64,000 bases of DNA from Mucilaginibacter daejeonensis (GTDB lineage Bacteria; Bacteroidota; Bacteroidia; Sphingobacteriales; Sphingobacteriaceae), in NCBI RefSeq assembly GCF_020783335.1, contig NZ_CP086068.1, forward strand, positions 4,712,001 to 4,776,000, read 5' to 3'. Below the pieces are notes generated by a model. It saw only the letters and a program-made list of their open reading frames with translations, was not told the DNA's origin and searched no databases. Below are positions 26,677 to 36,207 of the stretch, piece by piece; position 1 is the first letter of the stretch; each line of letters starts with the position of its first letter. Position numbers and translations under genes: made by a program.

Positions 26677-27281
26677 TGAAGGCATCGTATACTAAACCTT
26701 TCCTACTCGCATTTTTAGTTGTTCTGGCAGATCAGCTCATCAAGATATGGGTAAGGCAGAACATGTACATGGGGCAAGAGATCCACTTTTTGGGCGACCG
26801 CGGCATGCTGCTCTATACCGAGAACAATGGTATGGCCTTTGGCTGGGAGCTGGGCGGTATAGCCGGTAAACTGGCCCTTACCATCTTCCGCATATTTGCG
26901 GTGGGCGGTATCGGTTATGCGTTGATCTACCTGATCCGGCACAAACATCACCGTGGATTGATCTTGTGCGTGGCGCTCATATTTGCCGGTGCATTGGGTA
27001 ACATCATCGATTCTACCTTTTACGGCATCATTTACGGCTACGCACCTATATTCCAGGGCCGGGTGGTCGATATGTTCTACTTCCCCATCATACAGGGGCA
27101 TTTCCCATCTTGGTTCCCGATCTGGCCCGGCGAAGAGTTCAAATTCTTCCGCCCGATATTTAACCTGGCCGATTCGGCCATATCAGTGGGTGTGATCATC
27201 ATCCTGCTGTATCAGAACCGCTATTTCAAGACCCAGGAGGTAGAAGCAAGCAGTCCGCACAGCGAGATCGTTGAGGAATAG
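26676..27281 (+). CDS. lspA: Lipoprotein signal peptidase
   Basis: This inner-membrane aspartic peptidase cleaves the signal of diacylglyceryl-modified prolipoproteins. The 201-residue protein has four hydrophobic helices. The catalytic Asps are in GALGNIIDSTFYG (first) and FNLADSAISVGV (second), and VLADQLIKIWV near the start is the conserved first motif. An insertion around the GRVVDMFYFPIIQGHFPSWF segment is typical of Bacteroidota. It is last in the ileS operon. Confidence 0.95.
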   Translation: MKASYTKPFLLAFLVVLADQLIKIWVRQNMYMGQEIHFLGDRGMLLYTENNGMAFGWELGGIAGKLALTIFRIFAVGGIGYALIYLIRHKHHRGLILCVALIFAGALGNIIDSTFYGIIYGYAPIFQGRVVDMFYFPIIQGHFPSWFPIWPGEEFKFFRPIFNLADSAISVGVIIILLYQNRYFKTQEVEASSPHSEIVEE

Positions 27282-27322
27282 AACGCCTTGCCGACCTGCA
27301 CAAGCTGAACACTATATATAGG

Positions 27323-27349
27323 AAGCCGCTCAACCAGAGCGGCTTTTTG
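27323..27349 (+). terminator. Terminator of the ileS-lspA operon
   Basis: AGCCGCTC and GAGCGGCT form an eight-base-pair stem with a five-base loop and TTTTT tail. Confidence 0.85.
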
Positions 27350-27437
27350 TTGCTTACCTACCGTGCTCATTTTATTAAAAAACTGTTAGACTTTGCAGCC
27401 GTTCCAAACAATAGCTACACGCTCATGTACTTTTGAT

Positions 27438-27932
27438 ATGTTCAACATACGTACCGCTACACCGGCCGATGCCGACCATATCATGAAGATAGCTCATCAA
27501 ACATATTGGGCAACTTACAGAGACATCCTGAGCACCGAGCAGATCACCTATATGCTGGGAGCCATTTACGTATCAGACACTATAGGCGAACAGATAGCCG
27601 AGAACACGCAGACCTATCTGATACTCGAGGAAGACGGGCTGCCTGTGGCCTTTGCCGCATACGCACCGCGTACCGATGATGCCTCGATATATAAACTACA
27701 CAAGCTGTACTGCCTGCCGCAAACACAAGGCAAAGGTTACGGCCAGGCGCTGATCAAAGCTGTAGAGCAGGCCACCCTCGACGCAGGCAGCCATACGCTC
27801 GACCTTAACGTGAACCGCCACAACAAAGCCAAACACTTTTATGAGAAGATGGGCTTCAGCATCGTTTATGATGAGGACGTGCCGATCGGCCCTCACTTCA
27901 TGAACGACCATGTGATGCGAAAGGAGCTTTGA
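27438..27932 (+). CDS. GNAT family N-acetyltransferase
   Basis: This is a 164-residue GCN5-type acetyltransferase. The start IRTATPADADHIMKIAHQTY is standard, the acetyl-CoA loop appears as LYCLPQTQGKGYGQALIKAV (about 92-111, Q/R-x-x-G-x-G/A), and the LDLNVNRHNKAKHFYEKMGF motif follows. Substrate cannot be predicted; similarity of the N-terminus to small-molecule or polyamine acetyltransferases is weak. ATG at 27438 is preferred over an in-frame TTG at 27393. Confidence 0.85.
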   Translation: MFNIRTATPADADHIMKIAHQTYWATYRDILSTEQITYMLGAIYVSDTIGEQIAENTQTYLILEEDGLPVAFAAYAPRTDDASIYKLHKLYCLPQTQGKGYGQALIKAVEQATLDAGSHTLDLNVNRHNKAKHFYEKMGFSIVYDEDVPIGPHFMNDHVMRKEL

Positions 27933-27975
27933 CATAATAAATGCTATATTAGCGGTATCACACTTATCCTTAAAC

Positions 27976-28428
27976 ATGATCAACCGCAACCTTATCCTGA
28001 TCGCCGTTGTGCTCTTTTTTGCAGGCTGTAAAAAGAAAGCCCAGCCTAACCCTGAAGAAGATATTAAGGACTTTAGCTTAAAAGCACTGACCTGGAAAGG
28101 TTGGCGACTGACCTTGATAGACAACAACCCCTCTGCGAACCCGCCAGGTGATAAGATCTACCGCCCTATCAGGGAATGTGACAAGGACGACATCCTAACC
28201 TTTAACCCCACCACTTCTGTAGCCACCTTTGACTATCAAACCACCCGTTGCGACGGTGTACCCGGCAGCAGCATAAACTATCCGTATGAACTTGACCTAA
28301 CAGCCAAAACTTTCCGGATGAATCAGACGAATTATAACATCATCGAACTTAATGCCAAGCGCCTTAAGTATACTCAACCGCAGCCTCCGTCTGGCCAAAC
28401 TATCATCTATATGTTCGAGCATCCTTGA
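27976..28428 (+). CDS. Hypothetical lipoprotein
   Basis: This is a 150-residue protein with a lipoprotein signal (MINRNLILIAVVLFFAGC, lipidated Cys18) followed by KKKAQPNPEEDIK and a compact beta-rich part (KALTWKGWRLTLIDNNPSAN, then NPTTSVATFDYQTTRCDG). The KGWRLTxxxxN and 'DDILTFNP' pattern resembles small lipocalin-like lipoproteins of Bacteroidota. Function unknown. Its last 26 bases overlap, tail to tail, the acetyltransferase on the minus strand. Confidence 0.75.
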   Translation: MINRNLILIAVVLFFAGCKKKAQPNPEEDIKDFSLKALTWKGWRLTLIDNNPSANPPGDKIYRPIRECDKDDILTFNPTTSVATFDYQTTRCDGVPGSSINYPYELDLTAKTFRMNQTNYNIIELNAKRLKYTQPQPPSGQTIIYMFEHP

Positions 28429-28921
28429 TGAACAACATGAGCTCCCGGTCTCCAGATGTTATCATCTTACTGTATGTCATACCAAGCTTTTCAAGCAGCG
28501 CTATCGACCGCTGATTACTGGGATCAGTAATAGCTGCCACTTGCGGCAGTCCCAGTTCATTGAAGGCGTGATCCATTACCGCCCAGGCGGCTTCATAAGC
28601 ATAGCCTTTGCCTTCATAAGCTGGCAATAGTGCGTAACCTATGTCGGGCATATCAAGAGTATTTCGTTTGAGTATCCCGCACATTCCGATCGGTTGCCCG
28701 GTAATAGTTAATGCTACACGATACAGTCCAAAACCGTGTTTCTCATAGCTGGCCATCGGTCCATTCAGTACGTAGGCTTCCGCCTCGGTAAGTGTATGGA
28801 TGTTACGGTCACCTATGAACCGGATCCAGGTAGGGGTGTTCACCAATTCCAATATGAACGGGGCATCAGCAACAGTGAACTTGCTGATCGTAAGGCGGGG
28901 GGTATGGAGGATGGCTGACAT
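28403..28921 (-). CDS. RimJ/RimL-type GNAT acetyltransferase
   Basis: This is a 172-residue acetyltransferase. TPRLTISKFTVADAPFILEL and VNTPTWIRFIGDRNIHTLTE are characteristic of the RimJ/RimL-like branch. LLPAYEGKGYAYEAAWAVMD is the acetyl-CoA binding loop, and DPSNQRSIALLEKLGMTYSK is the conserved C-terminal motif. Members acetylate ribosomal protein N-termini, amino acids or antibiotics; the target here is unknown. It is a stand-alone gene converging with the lipoprotein. Confidence 0.85.
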   Translation of the reverse strand: MSAILHTPRLTISKFTVADAPFILELVNTPTWIRFIGDRNIHTLTEAEAYVLNGPMASYEKHGFGLYRVALTITGQPIGMCGILKRNTLDMPDIGYALLPAYEGKGYAYEAAWAVMDHAFNELGLPQVAAITDPSNQRSIALLEKLGMTYSKMITSGDRELMLFIKDARTYR

Positions 28922-28941
28922 GCTGTGGAACTAACTTAAAC

Positions 28942-28973
28942 AAAAAAGACCACAAGTGCTATACTCATGGTCT
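28942..28973 (-). terminator. Terminator after the M61/M28 peptidase genes
   Basis: On the minus strand AGACCA and TGGTCT arms enclose a 14-base loop, followed by TTTTTTG, 25 bases after the M28 stop. Confidence 0.6.
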
Positions 28974-28997
28974 CAGGTTCATTGATCCGCGGATCGG

Positions 28998-30305
28998 TTA
29001 TTTCTCCAGTTTAGGGATGCGTTTAGGGGTATCCTTACCCGACACGATGCTGCGCGAGCTCAACGCTATGGCACGTATAGTGGCCGTGATGTTGGCCACA
29101 TCCAACGAGCTGTACTCATCCTTTACCGAATGATAAAGTTTATCGGTATCGATCTGGTCGGTAGAGATGGTGTGTGCCGGTACGCCTAATGCCGCCAGCG
29201 TAGCATTATCACTGCGGTAGAACAGGTTTTGCTCTGGATACGGATCCGGGTGGAACTTGAATGCGGTACCTTCGAGGTTACGTTGCAGGATCTCGCCAAA
29301 ATCTGACCGTTCATAACCGGTGATGAATGCCGAGTTCATACCGAATTTCGACTGCTTGCCGATCATCTCGATATTGAACATGGCTACCACTTTGTCTGGG
29401 TTCAGTTGCTGCGAAAAATAACGTGCGCCGTAGCCGCCTATCTCTTCAGCCGCAAAGGCTACAAAGATCAGCGTACGTTCGTTGTTGTTGAGCTTTTTGT
29501 AGTATTTGGCCAGGCTGATCATGGCCGTGGTACCCGAGGCATCATCATCGGCACCGTTGGCAATGCTATCGCCTTGCATGGCGGGTAATATACCCAGGTG
29601 GTCATAATGTCCAGAGAACACCACATACTCATCAGGTTTGCTTTTTCCCTTGATCATACCGGCCACATTGAATATGGGCGGGTTATCCACCTTGTTCTTA
29701 AAGCTCACCTCAAAGTTCTTCACATCGGTCGTGCTACCCAGTACAAATACAAGCTGCGGCGCATTCGGCTGAGGTGCAGGCGGATTCATGGATATACGAC
29801 GACCGTAAGCTTCCTTAAGCCGCTCGAACATAGGGGCCGAACTTTGATCCACTAGCACCAGCGTCTTCTTACCGCTGTTCATAATGCCACGGAACTCTTT
29901 TTGAAGGCTTTTATCAGCACCGAGCTTCACTACTTGCACATCGGCATTGTTGCTCCAGTCGAACGGTGTTGAAGAGATGACCGCTATATTCTTTTCAGGA
30001 ACAGCTACGCCATCGAGTTTCACCATAGTTTGTTCGGGCGAGGTGCGGTACACCTTAAAATCCTGCCTGTAGCTGCTCAAACCTTCCAACGGCTGTAGGC
30101 CGGCTTTCTTGAACTCGCCCTCTATGAACGTGGCGGCCTTGTCAATGCCCGGGCTAAAGGTGGCCCGGCCCTGCATATCATCGGCAGCAAGGGTCTTGAT
30201 GATGCGTTCCACATCCTTTTGATCGATCAGCTTATTCACATCCTGTGCAAAGCTGTTGAGGCCGATGGCTAAAAGCGCTACGGCTATACTATATCTTTTC
30301 ATCAT
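28998..30305 (-). CDS. M28 family zinc metallopeptidase
   Basis: This is a 435-residue exported aminopeptidase with a signal peptide (MMKRYSIAVALLAIGLNSFA, then QDVN). Metal ligands of the M28 fold are visible: His and Asp in FSGHYDHLGI and NGADDDASGTTAM, Glu-Glu in FAAEEIGGYGARYF, the NIEMIG block, and a late His in VPAHTISTDQID. A PA-like insert lies between the pro-region and catalytic part. It begins one base after the M61 stop, so the two peptidases form an operon, probably for periplasmic peptide use. Confidence 0.92.
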   Translation of the reverse strand: MMKRYSIAVALLAIGLNSFAQDVNKLIDQKDVERIIKTLAADDMQGRATFSPGIDKAATFIEGEFKKAGLQPLEGLSSYRQDFKVYRTSPEQTMVKLDGVAVPEKNIAVISSTPFDWSNNADVQVVKLGADKSLQKEFRGIMNSGKKTLVLVDQSSAPMFERLKEAYGRRISMNPPAPQPNAPQLVFVLGSTTDVKNFEVSFKNKVDNPPIFNVAGMIKGKSKPDEYVVFSGHYDHLGILPAMQGDSIANGADDDASGTTAMISLAKYYKKLNNNERTLIFVAFAAEEIGGYGARYFSQQLNPDKVVAMFNIEMIGKQSKFGMNSAFITGYERSDFGEILQRNLEGTAFKFHPDPYPEQNLFYRSDNATLAALGVPAHTISTDQIDTDKLYHSVKDEYSSLDVANITATIRAIALSSRSIVSGKDTPKRIPKLEK

Positions 30306-30306
30306 A

Positions 30307-32169
30307 CTATTTGATCTGGCTGCTTAACCATTGGGTACGCAGCTGCTTTTGGGCTGCCGTAGGTTGCTTATCGGCCGCCTCATATTCCACTACCTCCAAG
30401 GTAGGGTTCTCTTCTAATGTAATGGTCGCCTCATGGTCGCCTGTGCGGTTCTTGTAGGTCACGGGTACTTTGTCGCCAGGGCGTTTGGTGGCCAGTAGGT
30501 CTGTCAGTGCCTGTGCATCGGCTATGGCCGTGCCATTAACGGTCATGATCACATCGCCGGCATCAAGGCCCGCTTTGTACATAGGCGAGTTCATGGCCAG
30601 GCTGTTGGTGATCGTTAAACCACCGCTCTCGCCGCTGCGGGCTTGCCCCGAACGGCCACGACCTGCCACTGTACCTAACTGGCCAGCCCAAGCCTTTCCT
30701 GGTTGTGCTTTACGCAGCAGCAATCCAAAATTAGCTAATAACGCGGCATAATCGTTCTTTTCCGAACCGTATATGTAGCGCTTGAAAAAGTCGGCCGCAA
30801 AGGCTGGGTCTTTAGTGTACGAGGCCAGGACGTTCTGTAGGTCGGCCACAGTGTAAGGCTTTTCGGGTTTGCCATGGGCGGCCCATACCGCGCGCATATA
30901 ACCATCCAGCGTTAGCTTGAACTGGCTTCGTAAGCGCAGGTCGAGCGCCAAAGCGGTAGCTCCACCGTAAGTATAATAGCTGCTAAATACATTGGCGTTA
31001 TTATTAGGGTCGATAGAGACCCCCGCATCAGCAAATACCGCATAACGGCTCATTTGTATAGGCGAATATTTAAGCGCCGCAGGCGAGTTGAGCACGCTGT
31101 TGATCAGCCCGGCAGTGGTGCGGTAATGATCGGCGGCCGACAGCAGTCCGGCACGCTCCAGTAACAGTCCGCCATAATATTGGGTGAAACCTTCGGCGAA
31201 CCAAAGCTCGTTGCTCATGTTGGCATGCTCGAAATTAAATGGCTCCAATGTTTTTGGGCGAATGCGCTCCACATTCCAGCTGTGGAAATACTCGTGCGAG
31301 AAGGTACCCAACAAGCGGGTCTCAAAACCGGCTATCTTAGGCGTGGTCTGCACGATACTGGTAGAGTTACGGTGTTCCATGCCATCGCCGGCATTGCTGG
31401 CCGCAACATCATGTAAGAACACGTAGTTGCCATAGTCGTAGTTTGGCAGTTCGCCAAATACCGCCTGTGCTTCCAGCGTCACCTTCTTCACCATCTGGCC
31501 AAAGGCATCAATGGTAGCCTGGTCGTCATCACTGTGCGAGGTGAGGTGGATGGCCTGCTTTTTACCGCCAGGGTTGGTGATGTCCCAACTATATGTTTTG
31601 TAGTTGGCAAGCGAGGTAGGGCTATCCATCATGTATTGCAGGTCGCGGGCGTAATAGGTGCCGCCTGCTTCGGGCTTTAACTGGGTCGCTACTTTCCACC
31701 CGAACTTGTCCAGGTCGTTGAACTTAAAACGGGCCGGGCGCTTATCCATACCTAGCACCCACATAAAGGCGGCCGGCATGTTAAAATGCGCAGTACTGGC
31801 GTCGATACCCACATACGTACCGTCCATATAATTGCCGAACAAGGTATAGTTCACGATCACCGTGGCGCCATGCTGGGCCACTTCGTAAACATCGCCTTCC
31901 ACTTGTTTTAATACCAACGGCTTGTTGCCCTCGCCGTAGGCCTTAACGTTATAAATGTTCTTACCGAACTCGTGCGTGGCGTAACGTCCCGGCGAGGAAC
32001 GGCTCATCCTGAAACGCATCGTGCCTGCCGGTACCTGTGGCACCCGCATGCTGATCTCGGCCTCATGATGTATGGCATTAGGGAAGGAGACCGTATACGT
32101 GATCTCGTTCTGTGCAAAAGCAGTGGCGGCCAGAAGCAAGGCAGCGGCCGTTGAGTAGATATTTTTCAT
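30307..32169 (-). CDS. M61 family peptidase with PDZ domain
   Basis: This is a 620-residue exported metallopeptidase of the glycyl-aminopeptidase family. It has a signal peptide (MKNIYSTAAALLLAATAFAQ), an N-terminal beta-domain and the zinc site in SHEYFHSWNVERIRP (about residue 290; HExxH with downstream Glu in WFAEGFTQYYGGLLL). A PDZ domain sits near the C-terminus (SPMYKAGLDAGDVIMTVNGT). ATG at 32169 is chosen because the upstream TTG start would displace the signal. It is upstream partner of the M28 gene. Confidence 0.93.
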   Translation of the reverse strand: MKNIYSTAAALLLAATAFAQNEITYTVSFPNAIHHEAEISMRVPQVPAGTMRFRMSRSSPGRYATHEFGKNIYNVKAYGEGNKPLVLKQVEGDVYEVAQHGATVIVNYTLFGNYMDGTYVGIDASTAHFNMPAAFMWVLGMDKRPARFKFNDLDKFGWKVATQLKPEAGGTYYARDLQYMMDSPTSLANYKTYSWDITNPGGKKQAIHLTSHSDDDQATIDAFGQMVKKVTLEAQAVFGELPNYDYGNYVFLHDVAASNAGDGMEHRNSTSIVQTTPKIAGFETRLLGTFSHEYFHSWNVERIRPKTLEPFNFEHANMSNELWFAEGFTQYYGGLLLERAGLLSAADHYRTTAGLINSVLNSPAALKYSPIQMSRYAVFADAGVSIDPNNNANVFSSYYTYGGATALALDLRLRSQFKLTLDGYMRAVWAAHGKPEKPYTVADLQNVLASYTKDPAFAADFFKRYIYGSEKNDYAALLANFGLLLRKAQPGKAWAGQLGTVAGRGRSGQARSGESGGLTITNSLAMNSPMYKAGLDAGDVIMTVNGTAIADAQALTDLLATKRPGDKVPVTYKNRTGDHEATITLEENPTLEVVEYEAADKQPTAAQKQLRTQWLSSQIK

Positions 32170-32200
32170 CAAGCGTTGTTTAGCAGGACTCAAATTAACA

Positions 32201-32232
32201 CAAAAAAGGCAGATATGGGTAATATCTGCCTT
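32201..32232 (-). terminator. Terminator after murQ
   Basis: On the minus strand GGCAGATAT and ATATCTGCC form a nine-base-pair stem with a five-base loop and a T run. Confidence 0.85.
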
Positions 32233-32260
32233 CGGGTATACTAAATATTTTATCTGCTGA

Positions 32261-33076
32261 TCAGGAGTGGATAGAACGATAAGCGTCTACCGCCTTACGC
32301 ACGCTGCCATGCTGGTTCAGCAGGTCAGATGCTGTGCTTTCATCTACCTGTATCTCGTCCATTACCATGCGTACGCCACGATCCACCAGTTTGTGGTTGC
32401 TCAGTTGCATATCCACCATCTTGTTGCCTTTTACACGGCCCAATTGGATCATTACAGTAGTGCTCAGCATGTTCAGCACCAGCTTTTGTGCGGTACCGGC
32501 CTTCATGCGGGTAGACCCGGTCACAAACTCAGGTCCCGTGATCACCTCCACCGGGAACTGTGCCTCAGCGGCTACCGGGCTATCGGCATTACAAACGATG
32601 CAGCCGGTCACCAGGCCTTTTTCGTTAGCGGTACGCAAGCCACCGATCACATAAGGTGTACGGCCCGATGCCGCGATACCCACCAGTGCGTCCTTATCAG
32701 ATATATGGTATTCTTCCAGGTCTTTCCAAGCCTGCTCAAAGTCATCCTCTGCAAATTCAACAGCTTTGCGTATAGCGCCATCGCCACCGGCAATGATGCC
32801 CACCACCATGTCGAACGGCACGCCGTAAGTAGGCGGACACTCCGACGCGTCAACAACACCCAAACGGCCGCTGGTACCAGCGCCAATATAGAACAATCGG
32901 CCGCCGGCCTTCATCTTTTCAACTACGGCCTCGGTCAATGCTTCGATCTGCGGCATAGCTTTTTCAACGCTATGGGCAACGGTCTTATCCTCCTGGTTAA
33001 TATGATGCAGGAGCTCGCCAACGGTCAGTTCGTCCAGTTGGGTATAGTTAGATTCCTGCTCGGTGGTATTTATCAT
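32261..33076 (-). CDS. murQ: N-acetylmuramic acid 6-phosphate etherase
   Basis: This SIS-domain enzyme cleaves the lactyl ether of MurNAc-6-P to give GlcNAc-6-P in cell-wall recycling. The 271-residue protein shows the signature FYIGAGTSGRLGVVDASECP (about 62-81), PTYG, GIAASGRTPYVIGGL and GPEFVTGSTRMKAGTAQKLV. It is transcribed alone, divergent from the S41 peptidase gene. Confidence 0.96.
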   Translation of the reverse strand: MINTTEQESNYTQLDELTVGELLHHINQEDKTVAHSVEKAMPQIEALTEAVVEKMKAGGRLFYIGAGTSGRLGVVDASECPPTYGVPFDMVVGIIAGGDGAIRKAVEFAEDDFEQAWKDLEEYHISDKDALVGIAASGRTPYVIGGLRTANEKGLVTGCIVCNADSPVAAEAQFPVEVITGPEFVTGSTRMKAGTAQKLVLNMLSTTVMIQLGRVKGNKMVDMQLSNHKLVDRGVRMVMDEIQVDESTASDLLNQHGSVRKAVDAYRSIHS

Positions 33077-33152
33077 AGTATTTATTACAGATCTGTAACA
33101 AAAGTCGTTAAAATTCCGTCAACTACAATAAACCTTAACACATTCCAATACG

Positions 33153-33160
33153 TATTTTTG
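33153..33160 (+). promoter_or_regulatory. Candidate -7 element for the S41 peptidase gene
   Basis: TATTTTTG matches TAnnTTTG 13 bases before the ATG, which would give a very short leader. An AGGAG sits at 33167-33171. No clear -33. Confidence 0.3.
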
Positions 33161-33173
33161 TTGCACAGGAGAG

Positions 33174-34766
33174 ATGAAGCAAACTGCAGGCGTAATTTTC
33201 AGATCCATTATGTTGGTGTTGGCCGGCGTAGTGATCGGCTTGCTGGTCAATAAAGGTAGTGAAAGCACACCCGACGACGCGTTATACGCCGAGAACGCCA
33301 ATAAGCTGGACCGCGTGATGCAATTAGTGCGCAAAAAATACGTGGACTCCGTTAATGTTGACAGCGTGGAGGGTGCCACCATCAACAACCTGTTGCAAAA
33401 GCTCGATCCGCACTCCGTTTATCTTCACCAAAAACAAGCACGTTCATTATCTGAGAAATTGGAAGGCGGTTTTGACGGTGTGGGCATAGAATCACAGATC
33501 CTGAGGGATACCCTGGTAGTTACCCAGGTGATTCCCGGCGGACCGGCCGCCAAAGCTGAACTTCCTAACGGGGCCCGTATAATCTCGATCAATGGTCAGC
33601 CTTTTGCCGGTATACATTTAAGTAATGATAAGGTGAACGATGCCTTTGATGTGAAGAACAAGGCGATCGAGCTGGGCGTGTTAGGTCCCGACGGTACATC
33701 TACTAAAAGATACGTTCTCAAGCGTGGCCATATCACCATCAGCAGTTTGGATGCGGCCTACATGACCGCCCCAGCCACCGGTTATGTCAAGATCGGGAAG
33801 TTCGGGTCAACCACTGATATAGACTTTAAAGCCGCCTTACGGAGATTAAAGAAAGAGGGCATGACCAAGCTGGTACTCGATCTGCGTGGCAATGGTGGCG
33901 GCTACCTGAATACCGCTACTGCCCTGGCCGACGAGTTCTTACCCAAGAACCGGCTGATCGTATATACTAAAGGCTTGCACGAACCCCGTACTGATTACTT
34001 TGCCACCGACTCGGGCCTGTTCGAGCGCGGCAAACTGGCCGTATTGGTGGATGAGCATTCGGCATCCGCCAGCGAGATACTGGCAGGGGCGCTTCAAGAC
34101 CTTGACCGGGCCGTGATCGTGGGTCGCCGCTCGTTCGGTAAAGGCCTGGTGCAGGAGCAATTTGAGTTTGAGGATGGTACGGCGTTGAACCTGACCGTGG
34201 CTCGCTACTTCACCCCGTCGGGCCGTAGCATACAGCGATCATATAAAAATGGCACCGAGAGCTACCGCAATGACCTGAACGAGCGCCTGCAAAAAGGCGA
34301 ACTATACGCACCCGATAGCGACCAGGGCGATAGCACCTTTGATACCTCGGTAGCCTTTCATACCAGTGCAGGACGCAAGGTGTATGGCGGTGGCGGCATC
34401 ATGCCCGATATATTCGTACCTGAGGACATGTCGATGAACGCACAACTGGTACAGGACCTTGCCCGTAACCAGGTATTTTCGGCGTATGTGATCGATCACA
34501 TGCAAATGGTGCTGCGTAACTACCGCACTGCACATGACTTTGTGCAGTTCTATAATGTAAGCGATCTTGACCTTAATAACTTTTTGACCTATGCCAACGG
34601 TATGGTAGGCAATATAGATAGCCGTGATGTAGCGGCTAACAAAAGCTTTTTAAAGACCATGCTTAAAGCACAGGCCGCCCGTTTCAAGTGGGGGGCGGAG
34701 TGGTACTTCCGTGTCATGAACCAAAATGATGCCGGCGTGCAAAAGGCCGTAGAGGCGATCAACTGA
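33174..34766 (+). CDS. S41 family C-terminal processing peptidase
   Basis: This is a 530-residue periplasmic tail-specific protease anchored or exported by an N-terminal hydrophobic helix (GVIFRSIMLVLAGVVIGLLV). The PDZ domain lies at about 85-170 (EGGFDGVGIESQILRDTLVV). The catalytic Ser is in LVDEHSASASEILAGALQDL and the Lys in GRRSFGKGLVQEQFEFEDGT, the Ser/Lys dyad of CtpA/Prc. Such proteases trim or degrade envelope proteins. It is monocistronic. Confidence 0.94.
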   Translation: MKQTAGVIFRSIMLVLAGVVIGLLVNKGSESTPDDALYAENANKLDRVMQLVRKKYVDSVNVDSVEGATINNLLQKLDPHSVYLHQKQARSLSEKLEGGFDGVGIESQILRDTLVVTQVIPGGPAAKAELPNGARIISINGQPFAGIHLSNDKVNDAFDVKNKAIELGVLGPDGTSTKRYVLKRGHITISSLDAAYMTAPATGYVKIGKFGSTTDIDFKAALRRLKKEGMTKLVLDLRGNGGGYLNTATALADEFLPKNRLIVYTKGLHEPRTDYFATDSGLFERGKLAVLVDEHSASASEILAGALQDLDRAVIVGRRSFGKGLVQEQFEFEDGTALNLTVARYFTPSGRSIQRSYKNGTESYRNDLNERLQKGELYAPDSDQGDSTFDTSVAFHTSAGRKVYGGGGIMPDIFVPEDMSMNAQLVQDLARNQVFSAYVIDHMQMVLRNYRTAHDFVQFYNVSDLDLNNFLTYANGMVGNIDSRDVAANKSFLKTMLKAQAARFKWGAEWYFRVMNQNDAGVQKAVEAIN

Positions 34767-34877
34767 TCACCGGCCCTGGTCATATTATTTGAAGATCCGT
34801 TTCACATTTCGTTTTAACATCTTAGATTTACTCACGACACGAACATCTGTGCTGCTTCGTGGTTCAAACCTTTCACT

Positions 34878-35765
34878 ATGCTGATCAAAAAACGGATCTC
34901 GATCTTTTATTTTCTAAAGACCATCAAGTGGGACATCCTGGCCATTGTATGCTACGCCATACTTGCCGGTATGTTCGATCACTACAGTATCATCAGCCAG
35001 GTCAAGATCCCACTGGCCGTAACGGCCTTCACGGGTACGGTGTTATCGCTGCTGCTCGCTTTTCGTACGTCGCAATCATACGAACGTTGGTGGGAGGCCC
35101 GCGTGGTTTGGGGCGCGATCGTGAACGATAGCCGTAGCCTGATCCGTCAGGTAAAGCAATTTATGCCTCATACGCCTGAAGGCCTTGAAGTGGCCAAAAA
35201 CTTCGCATACCGTCAAGGGGTTTGGTGCTTCTCTTTATCTGAATCATTACGCAAGGTGGGCGACAGTGAAAAAGTAGCCAAGTACTTTGAGCGTACGGGC
35301 GTTACCAGTGTCAATAAGCCTAACATGATCCTGAACCATCATGCCGATGAGCTGGCCGCTGCGGCAGAACGTTTTGACCTGAACCCTAACATGCAGGTAC
35401 AGATAGACTCGAGCATCGTAAAGCTTTGCGACTCGATGGGTAAATGCGAGCGGATCAAGAACACCGTGTTCCCTCGTGCCTACAGCGTACTGATCCATTT
35501 CCTGATCTATGTGCTGATGACCATGATGCCTTTTGGATTGGAAGATCAGAGCAAGTTGATCGAGATCGCGCTGACCATCATCATACCTTCACTTTTCATC
35601 GCGATCGAGCAAACGGCCATCCTGATGCAGGACCCTTTCGAGAACCGCCCGACCGATACGCCAATGACCACCCTTTCCAGATCGATAGAGAATACGATAC
35701 TCGAGATAATAGGCGAGCCGCCCGCCAACAAGATCGAACCGCCGACCACCTACTATATCATGTGA
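34878..35765 (+). CDS. Bestrophin family ion channel
   Basis: This is a 295-residue membrane protein of the bestrophin/YneE (UPF0187) family, which forms pentameric anion or cation channels. The segments IPLAVTAFTGTVLSLLLAFR TSQSYERWWEAR (residues 51-82) and VHFLIYVLMTMMPFGLED-like sequence (about 202-218) followed by IPSLFIAIEQTAILMQDPFE NRPTDTPM are the family signatures. It has its own terminator downstream. Confidence 0.92.
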   Translation: MLIKKRISIFYFLKTIKWDILAIVCYAILAGMFDHYSIISQVKIPLAVTAFTGTVLSLLLAFRTSQSYERWWEARVVWGAIVNDSRSLIRQVKQFMPHTPEGLEVAKNFAYRQGVWCFSLSESLRKVGDSEKVAKYFERTGVTSVNKPNMILNHHADELAAAAERFDLNPNMQVQIDSSIVKLCDSMGKCERIKNTVFPRAYSVLIHFLIYVLMTMMPFGLEDQSKLIEIALTIIIPSLFIAIEQTAILMQDPFENRPTDTPMTTLSRSIENTILEIIGEPPANKIEPPTTYYIM

Positions 35766-35771
35766 TATAAA

Positions 35772-35803
35772 AAGCCTCTGCCACTACCGCAGAGGCTTTT
35801 TTG
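35772..35803 (+). terminator. Terminator after the bestrophin gene
   Basis: AAGCCTCTGC and GCAGAGGCTT form a strong stem followed by TTTT. Confidence 0.88.
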
Positions 35804-35958
35804 TAAGTGGCAATGATCAGCAACATCCATATGCTTAACGATAAGGATAACATTAAATGGCCGGCTATAGGCCCATAAAAAAATAATTCAAAATTTTGAT
35901 AACTAACAGGAAATAATTTTCGTACAAGAACCCAAAAGAGACAAACTGGAGGTTCATC

Positions 35959-36141
35959 ATGATGAGAATATTATTTTTTATTGCCGCTATACTTTGCTTT
36001 ACCGGTTGGGCGGTTAGCGTATTTGTTTACAATGCCGGAGAGTTGATCCACGTACTGTTAGCGTTCACCGCTATATTTTGCGTAATGGGTGTAATGGGCA
36101 ATGAGCAACATGGCCCGGTATCTAATCCGGATCTTTTCTAA
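35959..36141 (+). CDS. Small membrane protein (Lmo0937/DUF5670-like)
   Basis: This is a 60-residue protein with two hydrophobic helices (ILFFIAAILCFTGWAVSVFV and IHVLLAFTAIFCVMGVMG). The Gly-x-x-IHVLL pattern between them resembles the tiny Lmo0937-type two-helix membrane proteins. ATGs at 35959 and 35962 are adjacent. It is bounded by terminators on both sides, so it is a separate unit. Function unknown. Confidence 0.65.
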   Translation: MMRILFFIAAILCFTGWAVSVFVYNAGELIHVLLAFTAIFCVMGVMGNEQHGPVSNPDLF

Positions 36142-36171
36142 AGAGTTTTTTGTTTGGTTTAGTTTAGATAA

Positions 36172-36207
36172 TGCCTGGCAGTTGGGGAAGCTTGCCAGGC
36201 TTTTTTG
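36172..36207 (+). terminator. Terminator after the small membrane protein
   Basis: GCCTGGCA and TGCCAGGC arms with an 11-base loop and a TTTTTT tail. Confidence 0.85.

Noticed and set aside
32267..33253. 328-codon open frame on the plus strand
   Set aside because: It lies antisense to murQ, whose motifs are complete, and its His/Gln-rich product has no protein-like pattern.
35959..36141. Type I toxin peptide
   Set aside because: Small and hydrophobic, but two helices with the Lmo0937-like pattern, and no antisense RNA promoter or partner was found.
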